In this document: in pieces, positions 1 through 8,988 of the stretch
Layout of the letters: every line of letters begins with the position of its first letter
How positions within the stretch are numbered: position 1 is the stretch's first letter
DNA from: Rhodopirellula sp.
Lineage (GTDB): Bacteria > Planctomycetota > Planctomycetia > Pirellulales > Pirellulaceae
Direction of reading: 5' to 3'
NCBI GenBank assembly: GCA_002698965.1
Contig: PAAT01000176.1
Span: 10,432-42,848, forward strand
Length of the DNA: 32,417 nucleotides
Program-made: the position numbers and the translations under genes
Notes under the pieces: model-generated
Told to the model about the DNA's origin: nothing
The model's database searches: none
What the model saw: only the letters and a program-made list of their open reading frames with translations

Positions 1-3000
1 ATATGGGATTGGTTATCAAATACTTATGACCATTGGGACAGAATGGACGAAGACTATAATCCGTTTAACGATATGGAAGGATATGAAAAGTATTATGATG
101 ATTTAGCTTATGCAAAAAACGCTGAACATATGGAAGATTTAAAACGTCAGATTGATGATGGTTTAGAGCGAAGAGAAATAATGGGTGAGTTTGGCTTTAT
201 GGCAAATATGTTTGCTGGTCTTATAAGTGACCCAGCTAATTTATTACCATTGCCGTTTGCTCTTACTCGTGGTGTTGCTACTGGAATAGCCAGAGGTTCA
301 ATAAGAAGTGCAACGGGAGTGATGGCAAGAACTGGTAGAAATACTGCTCTTGGTGTAGCTGGTGTTACTGGAATACAAGAAGGTATGAGATATCCAACTG
401 ATATATTAGCAACACCTGAAGAAGTAGCTATGAATATGGGTAGTGCCGTTGTTGGTGGATTTCTATTAGGTGGCTTACTTGGAATTCCTATGGCTAGAAA
501 ATGGAAAGCATATGAGACAACAGTTAAAGATGCTGATGTAGAAGTTAAATTACATAAAGGTAATATTGATAGAGCTAATGGTGTAGCACCTGATAAAAAA
601 GAACATAGACCAATGGGTCATTTAACTGATGATGAGTTAGTTGCCGCCAATGAATCTTTACCAAAGCAAATAGAAAAACTTAAAGAAATAGAAAGAACAG
701 CACCTACTCTTAAAGAGAAAAAACAAATAATCAAAGATTTATTTAAGACAACTATACGTTCTATTAATCGTTTAACTGATGCTGAGATAGTTAAAAAGTT
801 TGGAAAAGAATTTAATGTTAAGGGCGTTATATCTGCACCAGCAAAAAAGATAGAAGCATTACAAGCACAAGGTAAATTACCAAAGAAAGTATTAGGCAGA
901 CATTTTTATGGAGATATTACTAATAAGTTACAAGGCATAGTATATGTAAATAGAGATGCAATAATGTTTGCTTTTAATAGATTGCAAGGTTGGGCAAATG
1001 ACCCAACAATTTTAGCTAAAGCAATTAAAGATGGTGGAGCGAGTGCTCAATCTAAACTGCATTGGAAGTTTCAATTTAACAATAGGGACGCATTTAAAAC
1101 TGTTGATGATTTAACAGACTTTGTTTTCTTTCACGAATTGTATCACGGCAAGGTAAAAAAGAAAAAAGGTGAATCAACTTTAGCATATGAAAATAGAATT
1201 AATGTTTTGGCATTAGACCGAGTAATGACAGAAAAGAAAAAGATTCGTGTAGCTAGTAAGAGTGCTAAAGAAATTGGAATGACAAGAGAGCAAATTGATG
1301 AAGCTATTATTCATAAAGAAGGTGAACTAGCACAAATACAAACTGAAGTTATTGATAGGCGTAATGATATACAGTTAGCTAATATTGATGACCCATATAA
1401 AATAGCTGACAGTTGGTTTACTAATAGTGTTATTTACAAACTAATACCTACTCCTCTTAAATCTACATTGTTAAGTAAGAGAGTTCCTACTGCACATAAG
1501 AAACGTATGGTTATGTTAATTGGTGATAATGGAACTCTACTTAATTTACACAAATCAGGATTTACTACTGGTGAATCTGTCTTTACTGGTGCGAAAAGAT
1601 GGCAAGGCGAATACATGGAAGTATATGATTATGCTTTAAATCAATATGCACTAGGCACTAAAAAAGGAAACAATATGATAATGGACTGGTCGGGGATTAA
1701 GTCACCGATTGGTAAGGGGAGGCTAACGGATACACGCCCGTCTGGTTTTGAAGAGTTTTTTATTAATGCAAATTTGCGTAGGCTTGAAGGTAAGAAAGGT
1801 AACACTAATTACGAACGTAATGTAATTAAAAAGATGGACGACTTTTGGGAAACTTGGGGAACTAGGTTAGAAGAAGTTGGGTTGATAGGTAGTAAAAGAT
1901 ACTTTGAAAAAAGAAAAGTAGAGATTAATAGACGATTAACTATAGCTCAAAAACAATTAGATGATATTGAAAAAGAGGTAGCTGATACTCTTGGTGAACT
2001 AACTAAAGCACCTAAAGATGCTCCATCATTTAAAGATGTATTAACTGGTGCAACAATTAAACCAAAGTATGCGACTGAAGAATTAATTAATATTATGATT
2101 AAAAGAGATAGGTTACGTCAAATACTAGACGACCCTGAGACTAGTGGTTTAACAAAAGGTCAACATAAAGCACTAGCTAAACTTGATGCTATGATTAAAA
2201 GAATGTTAGCTAAAGACCCGTTACCACCTAGATTAAGGAACAAACTGGTCTTTAAAAAAGCATCTGTTGTTCGTATGAAAAACGAAATAAATAACTTAGA
2301 TGACCAATTAAAAAATATAAAAGATAATCCTATTCTTCCAGCAAATGAAGAAAAGATGTTTGCTAGGTATTGGAATCACGATTATGTAACTGCGAATAGA
2401 GCAGAGTTAGAAGGCATATTATCTGATTGGTATAAAACAAATAATAAATTGTGGGTAAGGGAGCATGATGACTCTGGAAACAGTAAGTGGGTAGAGAAAG
2501 AATTAAAGACTGATGATGTATCTACACGAGAAAGAGCTAAAAATACTGTTGATAACATTCTTGGTTTAGTTGATGAAACTACAGAAGTTAATTCATATTA
2601 TGGAATGGGTAAGTCTAAACACTTTAAACATAGAACATTAGATATTCCTAATGTGCTTGTTAAAGACTTTATACAAACAGACCCAGTAGCAGTAATGAAA
2701 GCCTATACTGACAGAGTAGCACCTAGATATGAGTTTGCTAAAAAGTTTAGAGACAAAAATCTTGAAGATGTTTTAGATGATATTGATGATGACATTATGA
2801 TATATGGCAAAGGAACTAAAGCTGATGCTGATGAAGCTAGAAAGAATTTTATTATAGGATACGATAGAGTTGTTGGCTCTGTATTGCGTGACTCAAATAC
2901 ATGGGACAATAGAACTGCACAAGTTCTTAGAGATATGACGCAAATGACTTATCTTGGTAGTGCTGGTTTTTCTACATTACCTGATGCGGCGAAAATAATA

Positions 3001-4233
3001 TTTGAACATGAGATAGGCACAATATTTAAAACACTAAGTAGTGTATTAGATAGTAGAGTAAGAATGAACGCTTATGAAGGTAGGATAGCTGGTGAGATTT
3101 TAGATATAGTTAATAATTCATCTCATATGCGTTTAACTAATGAACTTAATAATAATCCTTTTGCTAGAGGAACATATCAAAAAGTAACGGGTGAAGCTAA
3201 AAGTGCTTTCTATATGTTAAATCTTTTAGCACCAATGACTAGAACATTTAAACAAATTGATTCTATGTGCAGAGTTCACACCTTTGTTGATTTAGCAGTT
3301 AAACGAGCTACTACTGGTTTAAAGCAACAAGACATGGAAATACTAAGTAGATACAACATAGGTGCTCAAGAAGCTAAACAGATAAAAGAATTAGTAGATA
3401 TGAATATAATTCAGAAAACTGAAAAAGGATTATATTTATTAAACTCAAAGAAATGGCCTAAAGAATATCATGGATTACGAAATACATTTAGAGGCAGTCT
3501 TAATTCAGGAATCCTGAATACAGTTTTAATGGGAACACCAGCAGATTTGCCAGTATTAGTTGATGGCATATTTCATATACCAATGCGTATTGCTGGTAAA
3601 TTTGGAATGTCAGAAGACCCAAAGGTTAGAGGTTACGCAAGAGTTGAGAGTGGTTTACTTGGTATGCCGTTCCAATTCATGTCGTATTCATTCGCCGCTA
3701 TGAATAAAATAACTGCATCTATGGCACAAGGTCAGTTAAGAAATACTACTGTTGGTGTATTAGCTAGTCTTGGTCTTGGTTATCTATCATTAGAATTAAA
3801 AGCACAAACATCATTAATTGGTAGTGATAAAACTAAAGCGTGGTATTGGGAAAATTTAAGTGCTGAAGATAAAATGCTTAGAGCATTTGACCAATCAGGA
3901 TTGTTGGCTTTAATTTCTGATATTTATTATACGGCTATGGAAAATGGAGAAAGATTTGGCGTAGATATGGGATTTGGTTTGTTTAATCCTAAAGTTAAAT
4001 CACGAGAAGATGATACTAATTGGGATAAAACTATGGATACTTTTACTAGTATTGGTGGTGCTGGTATGTCTTGGGGTGATGCAGTAGCTAGAAAAGGGTT
4101 TGGTGAAATACTACAAGGTAATTATGGAGAAGGTAGTTCTCAGTTATTAAAAAATGCTCCATTTTTAAAGCTATGGTTTTTGCGTGGGTTCATGGGAGAC
4201 ATGGGTTCAGAGTTAAGACGTAGTAGGTGGTGA
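1..4233 (+). CDS. Large ejection (internal virion) protein, T7 gp16-like; 5' end outside window
   Basis: The frame is open from base 1, so the Met at 43 is probably internal and the gene starts beyond the left edge; 1411 codons are visible. Numbering from the Met at 43: hydrophobic, Gly/Ala-rich segments lie near residues 50-95 and 130-150, after an acidic N-terminal stretch (GYEKYYDDLAYA, IDDGLERRE). This arrangement is typical of the giant ejection proteins of T7-like phages, which leave the head and cross the envelope. An HExxH motif (FFHELYHGKV, residues 362-371) suggests a zinc peptidase-like site. The middle is charged and helical (about 600-850), and hydrophobic segments return near the C-terminus. 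It follows gp14/gp15-like genes if the window is circular. The role is inferred from length, order and composition; the family assignment is moderately sure. Confidence 0.8.
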   Translation: MWDWLSNTYDHWDRMDEDYNPFNDMEGYEKYYDDLAYAKNAEHMEDLKRQIDDGLERREIMGEFGFMANMFAGLISDPANLLPLPFALTRGVATGIARGSIRSATGVMARTGRNTALGVAGVTGIQEGMRYPTDILATPEEVAMNMGSAVVGGFLLGGLLGIPMARKWKAYETTVKDADVEVKLHKGNIDRANGVAPDKKEHRPMGHLTDDELVAANESLPKQIEKLKEIERTAPTLKEKKQIIKDLFKTTIRSINRLTDAEIVKKFGKEFNVKGVISAPAKKIEALQAQGKLPKKVLGRHFYGDITNKLQGIVYVNRDAIMFAFNRLQGWANDPTILAKAIKDGGASAQSKLHWKFQFNNRDAFKTVDDLTDFVFFHELYHGKVKKKKGESTLAYENRINVLALDRVMTEKKKIRVASKSAKEIGMTREQIDEAIIHKEGELAQIQTEVIDRRNDIQLANIDDPYKIADSWFTNSVIYKLIPTPLKSTLLSKRVPTAHKKRMVMLIGDNGTLLNLHKSGFTTGESVFTGAKRWQGEYMEVYDYALNQYALGTKKGNNMIMDWSGIKSPIGKGRLTDTRPSGFEEFFINANLRRLEGKKGNTNYERNVIKKMDDFWETWGTRLEEVGLIGSKRYFEKRKVEINRRLTIAQKQLDDIEKEVADTLGELTKAPKDAPSFKDVLTGATIKPKYATEELINIMIKRDRLRQILDDPETSGLTKGQHKALAKLDAMIKRMLAKDPLPPRLRNKLVFKKASVVRMKNEINNLDDQLKNIKDNPILPANEEKMFARYWNHDYVTANRAELEGILSDWYKTNNKLWVREHDDSGNSKWVEKELKTDDVSTRERAKNTVDNILGLVDETTEVNSYYGMGKSKHFKHRTLDIPNVLVKDFIQTDPVAVMKAYTDRVAPRYEFAKKFRDKNLEDVLDDIDDDIMIYGKGTKADADEARKNFIIGYDRVVGSVLRDSNTWDNRTAQVLRDMTQMTYLGSAGFSTLPDAAKIIFEHEIGTIFKTLSSVLDSRVRMNAYEGRIAGEILDIVNNSSHMRLTNELNNNPFARGTYQKVTGEAKSAFYMLNLLAPMTRTFKQIDSMCRVHTFVDLAVKRATTGLKQQDMEILSRYNIGAQEAKQIKELVDMNIIQKTEKGLYLLNSKKWPKEYHGLRNTFRGSLNSGILNTVLMGTPADLPVLVDGIFHIPMRIAGKFGMSEDPKVRGYARVESGLLGMPFQFMSYSFAAMNKITASMAQGQLRNTTVGVLASLGLGYLSLELKAQTSLIGSDKTKAWYWENLSAEDKMLRAFDQSGLLALISDIYYTAMENGERFGVDMGFGLFNPKVKSREDDTNWDKTMDTFTSIGGAGMSWGDAVARKGFGEILQGNYGEGSSQLLKNAPFLKLWFLRGFMGDMGSELRRSRW

Positions 4234-4236
4234 TGT

Positions 4237-4247
4237 TTTGTGCGTTG
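4237..4247 (+). promoter_or_regulatory. Late motif TTTGTGCGTTG, copy 1 (before tail fibre)
   Basis: One of four exact copies of this 11-mer. It lies in the 46-bp gap between the ejection gene and the tail fibre gene. Its last three bases begin a -35-like TTGAAA. A -10 at 17 bp spacing (TAGGGT, 4268-4273) is poor and would put initiation at the tail fibre ATG, so either initiation uses another rule or the motif binds an activator. Function is inferred from its repeated placement ahead of late gene blocks. Confidence 0.55.
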
Positions 4248-4279
4248 AAATAAAATGTATTTAGAAGTAGGGTTCGGCT

Positions 4280-5188
4280 ATGACGATAGAATTAATAAAT
4301 AACAGTCCAAGAGACAGTTACACAGTAACGAATGGAAATACTCAAGCGTTATTTGACGTAACTTTTGAGTTCTTTGATTCTACTGATTTAAAGGTTTATA
4401 CAGATGGAACATTACAAAGTAGTAGCACCTATTCTGTTGCTGGTGGTGATGGTGCTATTGGCTCAATTACATTCACTACGCCTATAGTCGGCACAACTGC
4501 TGGTGTTAAAGTAGTTATTACTCGTGAGATTCCTTTACAAAGAACGACTGACTTTCCAACATCAGGTGCGTTTAATATAGGAACTTTAAATACTGAGCTT
4601 GATAGATTTATAGCTATTGCCGCCGATTTAAACGATTCTATTAATAGAAGTCTTGTATTAAATACAACTGATTCAGATGCTACTCTTACATTACCTACAT
4701 TAGATGACAGAAAAGGCAACACATTAGCTTTTGACGCAACAACTGGTAATGCAATAGCTGGGCCTAGTATTACTCAAGTTAATAATGTTATTGCAAATGT
4801 TGCTCAAGCATCAACAGATGCTACAACGGCAACAACTCAAGCTGGAATAGCAACAACAAAAGCTAGTGAAGCATTACAAAGTGCTACAGATGCCGCCGCA
4901 TCTTTAGCTAGTGCGAATCTTCCTACTAGTTTTACTGGTAATTCTGGTAAAATTATTCAAGTAAACTCAGGCGAAACTGCATATGAGTTTGCAACGTCTG
5001 CAACAAATAATGGTGTGTTTTATGGATTAAGAATTGATACTTCAACTGGTCATTTAGTAGTTGATAGTTCAACACTTGGGGGTAGCGAAGCGTTTACGTT
5101 AAGTAACTATGACAACTACTTCTTTAGTTCGCCAAATGTAACTTTCTCTTTAGACACATCAGGCGATTTAATCTTAACGACACCATAG
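4280..5188 (+). CDS. Tail fibre protein with T7-gp17-like N-terminal domain
   Basis: 302 residues. The first ~130 residues (SYTVTNGNTQALFDVTFEF, VYTDGT, GVKVVITREIPLQRTTDF, TLNTELDR) match the N-terminal tail-attachment domain of T7-type fibres, which binds the tail tube. An Ala/Thr-rich helical stretch follows (about 165-215; ASTDATTATTQAGIATTKAS), probably a trimeric coiled-coil shaft, then a short C-terminal beta-rich part. At 302 residues it is short for a complete fibre, so receptor binding is probably done by the next gene's product. The ATG at 4280 follows an AGTAGGG site 9 bases upstream. Confidence 0.88.
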   Translation: MTIELINNSPRDSYTVTNGNTQALFDVTFEFFDSTDLKVYTDGTLQSSSTYSVAGGDGAIGSITFTTPIVGTTAGVKVVITREIPLQRTTDFPTSGAFNIGTLNTELDRFIAIAADLNDSINRSLVLNTTDSDATLTLPTLDDRKGNTLAFDATTGNAIAGPSITQVNNVIANVAQASTDATTATTQAGIATTKASEALQSATDAAASLASANLPTSFTGNSGKIIQVNSGETAYEFATSATNNGVFYGLRIDTSTGHLVVDSSTLGGSEAFTLSNYDNYFFSSPNVTFSLDTSGDLILTTP

Positions 5189-5197
5189 GAGGTCATA

Positions 5198-7183
5198 GTG
5201 GCAACAATTAATGTCGGAAAACTAAGAGTTAACTGGAAGGGTGCGTATAGTAGTAGCACGGCTTACGAAGTTAATGATGCAGTTTCGAGTGGAGGCAATT
5301 CTTATATATGTATCTTAGCCTCAACTGGTAACGCAGTAACTAATACAACTTACTGGAATGTGATGGCAGAGGGAACTACAGTTCTTACAACTGCTGGGGA
5401 TATAATGACACATGACGGAAGTAATCAAATTAGATTAGCAAGAGGTAACTCTGGGCAAGTATTAAAAGCATCTTCATCTAGCGTAGCTTATCAAAATGAA
5501 TCAGGTTACAAAGGCTGGAATGTTTTAGAAGCAAATTATGGTGACCCAATTTCTTGGAATGTAAGTCCAACTGCAACAAATACTTATGGTGCAGATGGAA
5601 AAAGAGCTTGGTTAGCTGATTATTCTAATAACTGGATTCCACAATATCCTTATGCTAATCCAGCAATGGGCCCAATAGCTAATGCTAAACAAGGCATGGA
5701 GTATAAACTATATAGACTGCATTATCATTTGAACACAGAGCATGAATTGTGTGTGCAAGGTTCAGATGGTCATAGTTATTCAATGAATAACATTAATGCT
5801 GGATATGGACATAGTGGCTATACCATGATGAGCATGAGTAATGACAATGGTGGCATGAGAGATGGCGACTACTTTGTTAGATTTTGGGCGGCTACACATA
5901 GTTTATATGCTTTAACTAAAGATGGTGACTTATTTTGTCGTGGTTATAATGGCTATGGTCAGCTTGGTTTAGGCGATACAACTAATAGATGGTCATGGAA
6001 TAAGATTCCTACACTTGGCCCTGATGCTACACATTCAGGTGTATCGTGTCAGATAGCTGGGTTTCATTTAAGTAATTCAATGTGCACTGGTGGTGCAAGT
6101 TACAATGGTTGTTATGCTATTGATACAAGTGGAAGACTTTTTGCTTGGGGATATAATGGTTATGGTAAACTAGGTAATGGTAATACTACAAACCAAACAC
6201 TTCCAGTTCATATATCAAGTTTAAGTAATGTTTCTATGGTAGATGCTGGATACAACACTTGTTTTGTTGTTGATACCAGTGGCAATTTATTCTTTGCTGG
6301 ATATAATCAAAATGGAATTGATGGTGGAGTAGGTAGTGTAACTACATTTACTGACACCAGCCAAGATGACGTTTATCAAATTTTAAATGGTGAAGGATAT
6401 TATTATACTTCGCTATATGCACACGCACATTACATTAAAACTGATGGAACGGCTTATGGCATTGGTGGTAATGCAGTAGGAACTGTTGGTAATGGTTCAA
6501 CTTCTCAAGTAAATGCTTGGACTGCTATCGGTGGTTCTACCAAATATAGTGGAATGGTCGGTGCTGGTAATTCTTATTATGCAACAAGAGCAGTATTAGG
6601 TGGAACACCAGCAAGTCCAAATAATAGTGTTTATGTTTGGGGGTATAATGGAACTGGGATATGTGGGATAGGTTCTACTACTAACCAACAATCTCCAATA
6701 GCACCATCAACTACAACAGAATACACACATACAGTAGCTTCTACGACTTCTAACTCTGCACCAACTAAAACTAATGTTGATTTCCCTACTACTTCAATAA
6801 GAAGAATATGGGCAAATAGAGGATTACAAGGTCAATCAACGGCTAACTTTTATTATCAAGATGATAAGTATAGAATTTGGAAGGCTGGTTACACAAACTC
6901 TATGGATTATTTTCAAGCAAGTAGTGGTAATGCGAATATGCCAAATATCCAACTTGATTTAAACCCAGCTAATACACCAGCTACAATATCATCTAGTCAT
7001 TGGGGTAGTTCAGTTGAAACTAAAATTTGCCACATGAATAGTGGTGGCAATGCCTATGGTAGTGAAGGTTTTGAAATGTTCTATACAGAAGATGGTAGAA
7101 TATTTGTAAGAGGATATAATGGACAAGGACAATTAGAACCTGCGGCTACATATGTAGGACAATGGATACAACTAAGACCTTAA
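5198..7183 (+). CDS. Tail tip/receptor-binding candidate with RCC1-type propeller repeats
   Basis: 661 residues with a GTG start preceded by TAGGAGGT, 9 bp after the fibre gene. Residues about 15-60 (AYSSSTAYEVNDAVSSGGNS, then YWNVMAEG) are the small carbohydrate-binding-module-like domain common in phage fibres. From about residue 220 there are repeats of the RCC1/BLIP-II kind: LFCRGYNGYGQLGLGDTTNR, LFAWGYNGYGKLGNGNTTNQ, LFFAGYNQNG, VYVWGYNGTG, IFVRGYNGQGQLEP, each with a preceding TxDG/DTSG strand. They would form a beta-propeller. Position directly after the fibre gene suggests an adhesin that recognises the host surface. The propeller call is strong; the receptor-binding role is inferred. 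Confidence 0.78.
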   Translation: MATINVGKLRVNWKGAYSSSTAYEVNDAVSSGGNSYICILASTGNAVTNTTYWNVMAEGTTVLTTAGDIMTHDGSNQIRLARGNSGQVLKASSSSVAYQNESGYKGWNVLEANYGDPISWNVSPTATNTYGADGKRAWLADYSNNWIPQYPYANPAMGPIANAKQGMEYKLYRLHYHLNTEHELCVQGSDGHSYSMNNINAGYGHSGYTMMSMSNDNGGMRDGDYFVRFWAATHSLYALTKDGDLFCRGYNGYGQLGLGDTTNRWSWNKIPTLGPDATHSGVSCQIAGFHLSNSMCTGGASYNGCYAIDTSGRLFAWGYNGYGKLGNGNTTNQTLPVHISSLSNVSMVDAGYNTCFVVDTSGNLFFAGYNQNGIDGGVGSVTTFTDTSQDDVYQILNGEGYYYTSLYAHAHYIKTDGTAYGIGGNAVGTVGNGSTSQVNAWTAIGGSTKYSGMVGAGNSYYATRAVLGGTPASPNNSVYVWGYNGTGICGIGSTTNQQSPIAPSTTTEYTHTVASTTSNSAPTKTNVDFPTTSIRRIWANRGLQGQSTANFYYQDDKYRIWKAGYTNSMDYFQASSGNANMPNIQLDLNPANTPATISSSHWGSSVETKICHMNSGGNAYGSEGFEMFYTEDGRIFVRGYNGQGQLEPAATYVGQWIQLRP

Positions 7184-7192
7184 GGAGAAACT

Positions 7193-7582
7193 ATGGCACA
7201 AAAACTTTTTAAATGGACTGGAGATTTAATCGAACCTACTTCGTTTGATGGAGATAAAGCTCCTCAATGGTATGGAACAGATGATGATGGTAACAGTTAC
7301 GGCTTTCTTGAAGAAGCACATGGCAAAGCGTGTAAAAGTTCTAATGATGATTTTGCGGCAACTACTGCTTCGTCAGCTAAGACTTGGGTTACAACTAAAT
7401 CTCAAGATGCTTTGGCGATTAACAGAGCTTGTGTTGAATCTATTAGAGCAAAGTATACGCAAGATGAAGAGTTCAAAGCATTAAGAACTGCATCAACTGA
7501 TACTGGTAAAGCCGTTCTTGCAGATATAGAAAAGATTGTAGGTGAACATACTAAATTAAAGAACGCATTGGTAGGCGATTAA
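7193..7582 (+). CDS. Unknown small protein after the tail adhesin
   Basis: 129 residues. The ATG follows AAGGAGAAACT, 9 bp after the adhesin stop, so it is co-transcribed. It starts with KLFKWTGDLI and then has a polar, acidic stretch (YGTDDDGNSYGF) and a helical C-terminal half. No family is recognised. Position suggests an adhesin partner, fibre chaperone or small tail component, but nothing in the sequence proves it. Confidence 0.72.
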   Translation: MAQKLFKWTGDLIEPTSFDGDKAPQWYGTDDDGNSYGFLEEAHGKACKSSNDDFAATTASSAKTWVTTKSQDALAINRACVESIRAKYTQDEEFKALRTASTDTGKAVLADIEKIVGEHTKLKNALVGD

Positions 7583-7597
7583 TAGAGATGTTTTCCT

Positions 7598-8065
7598 ATG
7601 GTAATTGCAGAAACATTAGCTGGAATAGCATTAGTTAAGAGTGCCGTATCTGCGATTAAAGAGGGTGTCGGAACTGCACGAGATATAAGCAGTCTAGCAA
7701 AAGACATTGATAATCTTTTTGAAGGTGAGAAACAAATACAAAAGTTTCGCTCTGATGCTAATTCAAATCCATTTTCCGTTAAGAGCGTTGCTGAAGAAAC
7801 TATTAATGCAAAGTTAGCACAAGAACAAATGGACGAAATGCGTCAGCTTATTGACCATAGGTTCGGTCATGGGACTTGGGCAACTATAATTAATGAAAGA
7901 GCTAAACGTATTCAACAAGCTAAAGAAGTTGAAGCTGAAAAACGTAGAGCCAAATTTCGTAAACATCAAGAGCTAATGAAGGACGTTACCACTTTTGGTA
8001 TAGTGCTTGGCGTCATTGCAGTAATTTGTGTTGCACTTGGTTTGCTCTGGAAATTCGGGAGATAG
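7598..8065 (+). CDS. Single-pass membrane protein with long helical domain, unknown function
   Basis: 155 residues. The N-terminal half is helical (GTARDISSLAKDIDNLFEGE), the middle is rich in Lys, Arg and Glu (ERAKRIQQAKEVEAEKRRA), and a strong transmembrane helix is at about 131-150 (FGIVLGVIAVICVALGLL), ending in a short basic tail. It lies between tail and lysis genes. C-terminal anchoring and charged coils fit a lysis accessory or a membrane-associated tail factor; I do not recognise the family with certainty. The ribosome site before 7598 is weak (AGAGATG). Confidence 0.75.
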   Translation: MVIAETLAGIALVKSAVSAIKEGVGTARDISSLAKDIDNLFEGEKQIQKFRSDANSNPFSVKSVAEETINAKLAQEQMDEMRQLIDHRFGHGTWATIINERAKRIQQAKEVEAEKRRAKFRKHQELMKDVTTFGIVLGVIAVICVALGLLWKFGR

Positions 8066-8066
8066 T

Positions 8067-8381
8067 ATGACACCAAAGAAACTAGAACATGATAGCAAGT
8101 ATGCAGAGTATGATGAAGATGGAGATGGAATAGTTAGTGATTCAGAGTTGAGTCATGTAAAAGAAATAAAAGAGGCTGAATCTAAGTTAAGAAAGAATCT
8201 TGCACAACTTAGAATGGCTAGATACTCGTTGATAGGAATGGGAGTATTTACTGTTGCTATGTTTTTTGTTCCTCTCGAAAGGGTTGATGCTTTATCTGAT
8301 ATTAGTAATTTATTTTATATAACGGGAGGAGGTATAGTCGCAACATATATGGGAACAACTGCTTGGACACAACGTAAATGA
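8067..8381 (+). CDS. Membrane protein with an EF-hand-like calcium-binding loop
   Basis: 104 residues from the ATG at 8067, chosen because GGGAGATAGT lies directly upstream; an upstream in-frame start overlaps the previous gene. Residues 16-27 (DEDGDGIVSDSE) give a canonical 12-residue EF-hand loop with acidic residues at positions 1, 3, 5 and 12 and Gly at 6. A charged helix follows, then two transmembrane helices (about 53-70 and 79-97). It overlaps the next gene by 4 bp. Its place in the lysis cassette suggests an envelope role; calcium binding is inferred from the loop. Confidence 0.75.
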   Translation: MTPKKLEHDSKYAEYDEDGDGIVSDSELSHVKEIKEAESKLRKNLAQLRMARYSLIGMGVFTVAMFFVPLERVDALSDISNLFYITGGGIVATYMGTTAWTQRK

Positions 8382-8590
8382 TACTTGTGTTCCAGTTACT
8401 TATCTTTATAGGTGATGTGCAACAAAGAGAAGAGATTTATTTTTATGATATTAACAGATGTAAATACTTTGCTGAACGTATTATGAGTCAGCCTTCTTAC
8501 CCAAAGGGTAAGGCGAAAGTAAATACAACTGCCTACTGCAAAGCAAAAAAAGTTAATTATACAAGAGCATTAAAAAATTTATATGAATAG
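8378..8590 (+). CDS. Small protein with hydrophobic N-terminus, unknown
   Basis: 70 residues. The ATG overlaps the previous stop (ATGA), indicating coupled translation. The N-terminus is hydrophobic (MILVFQLLIFIGDVQ) and could be a signal sequence or short membrane anchor, followed by a polar domain with two Cys (DINRCKYF and AYCKAKK) that could form a disulfide if exported. Small exported proteins with paired Cys occur in phage lysis cassettes, but the function here is unknown. Confidence 0.65.
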   Translation: MILVFQLLIFIGDVQQREEIYFYDINRCKYFAERIMSQPSYPKGKAKVNTTAYCKAKKVNYTRALKNLYE

Positions 8591-8598
8591 GAGTTAAT

Positions 8599-8988
8599 AT
8601 GTTTCAAGCATTAATAGGGCCAATAGCTAGTATAGCTGGGTCATGGATTGAAGGAAGGGTTGCAAAGACTAAAGCTAACGCAAAGAAAGAAGTAGCTATG
8701 GCAGAAGCAGAAGCTACTGTCATGCAGAAGAAAGCTACTGGAGAAATTGATTGGGATTTAGAAATGGCTAAAGGTAGCCAAGCGTCTTGGAAGGACGAGT
8801 GGATTACTGTGCTATTTTCAATCCCACTAATCCTATCGTTCTGTGGTGATTGGGGAAGAACGATAGTGTTCGAGGGATTTCAGGCGTTAAAAGAAATGCC
8901 TGAATGGTATCAATATAGTTTGGGTTTAATTGTGGCGGCATCATTTGGAATGAGAGGTGCAACAAAATTCTTTGGGAGAAAAAAATGA
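8599..8988 (+). CDS. Holin, 3TM gene-transfer-agent-type family
   Basis: 129 residues. The Ala/Lys-rich N-terminal part (about 20-60; ANAKKEVAMAEAEATVMQKK) is followed by TGEIDWDLEMAKGSQASWKD and EWITVLFSIPLILSFCGDWG, the typical core of the three-transmembrane holin family found in gene transfer agents and marine phages. A second membrane helix is YSLGLIVAASFGMRG. It would open the inner membrane to release the M15 enzyme encoded next. The ATG has AGGAGTTAAT upstream; it overlaps the next gene by 4 bp. Confidence 0.8.
   Translation: MFQALIGPIASIAGSWIEGRVAKTKANAKKEVAMAEAEATVMQKKATGEIDWDLEMAKGSQASWKDEWITVLFSIPLILSFCGDWGRTIVFEGFQALKEMPEWYQYSLGLIVAASFGMRGATKFFGRKK

Noticed and set aside
4429..4722. 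97-codon minus-strand open frame opposite the tail fibre gene
   Set aside because: Antisense shadow of a well-supported gene; no ribosome site and a Ser/Val-rich composition typical of reverse reading.
7245..7484. 79-codon plus-strand frame inside the 7193-7582 gene
   Set aside because: Met/Leu-rich out-of-phase reading with no ribosome site.
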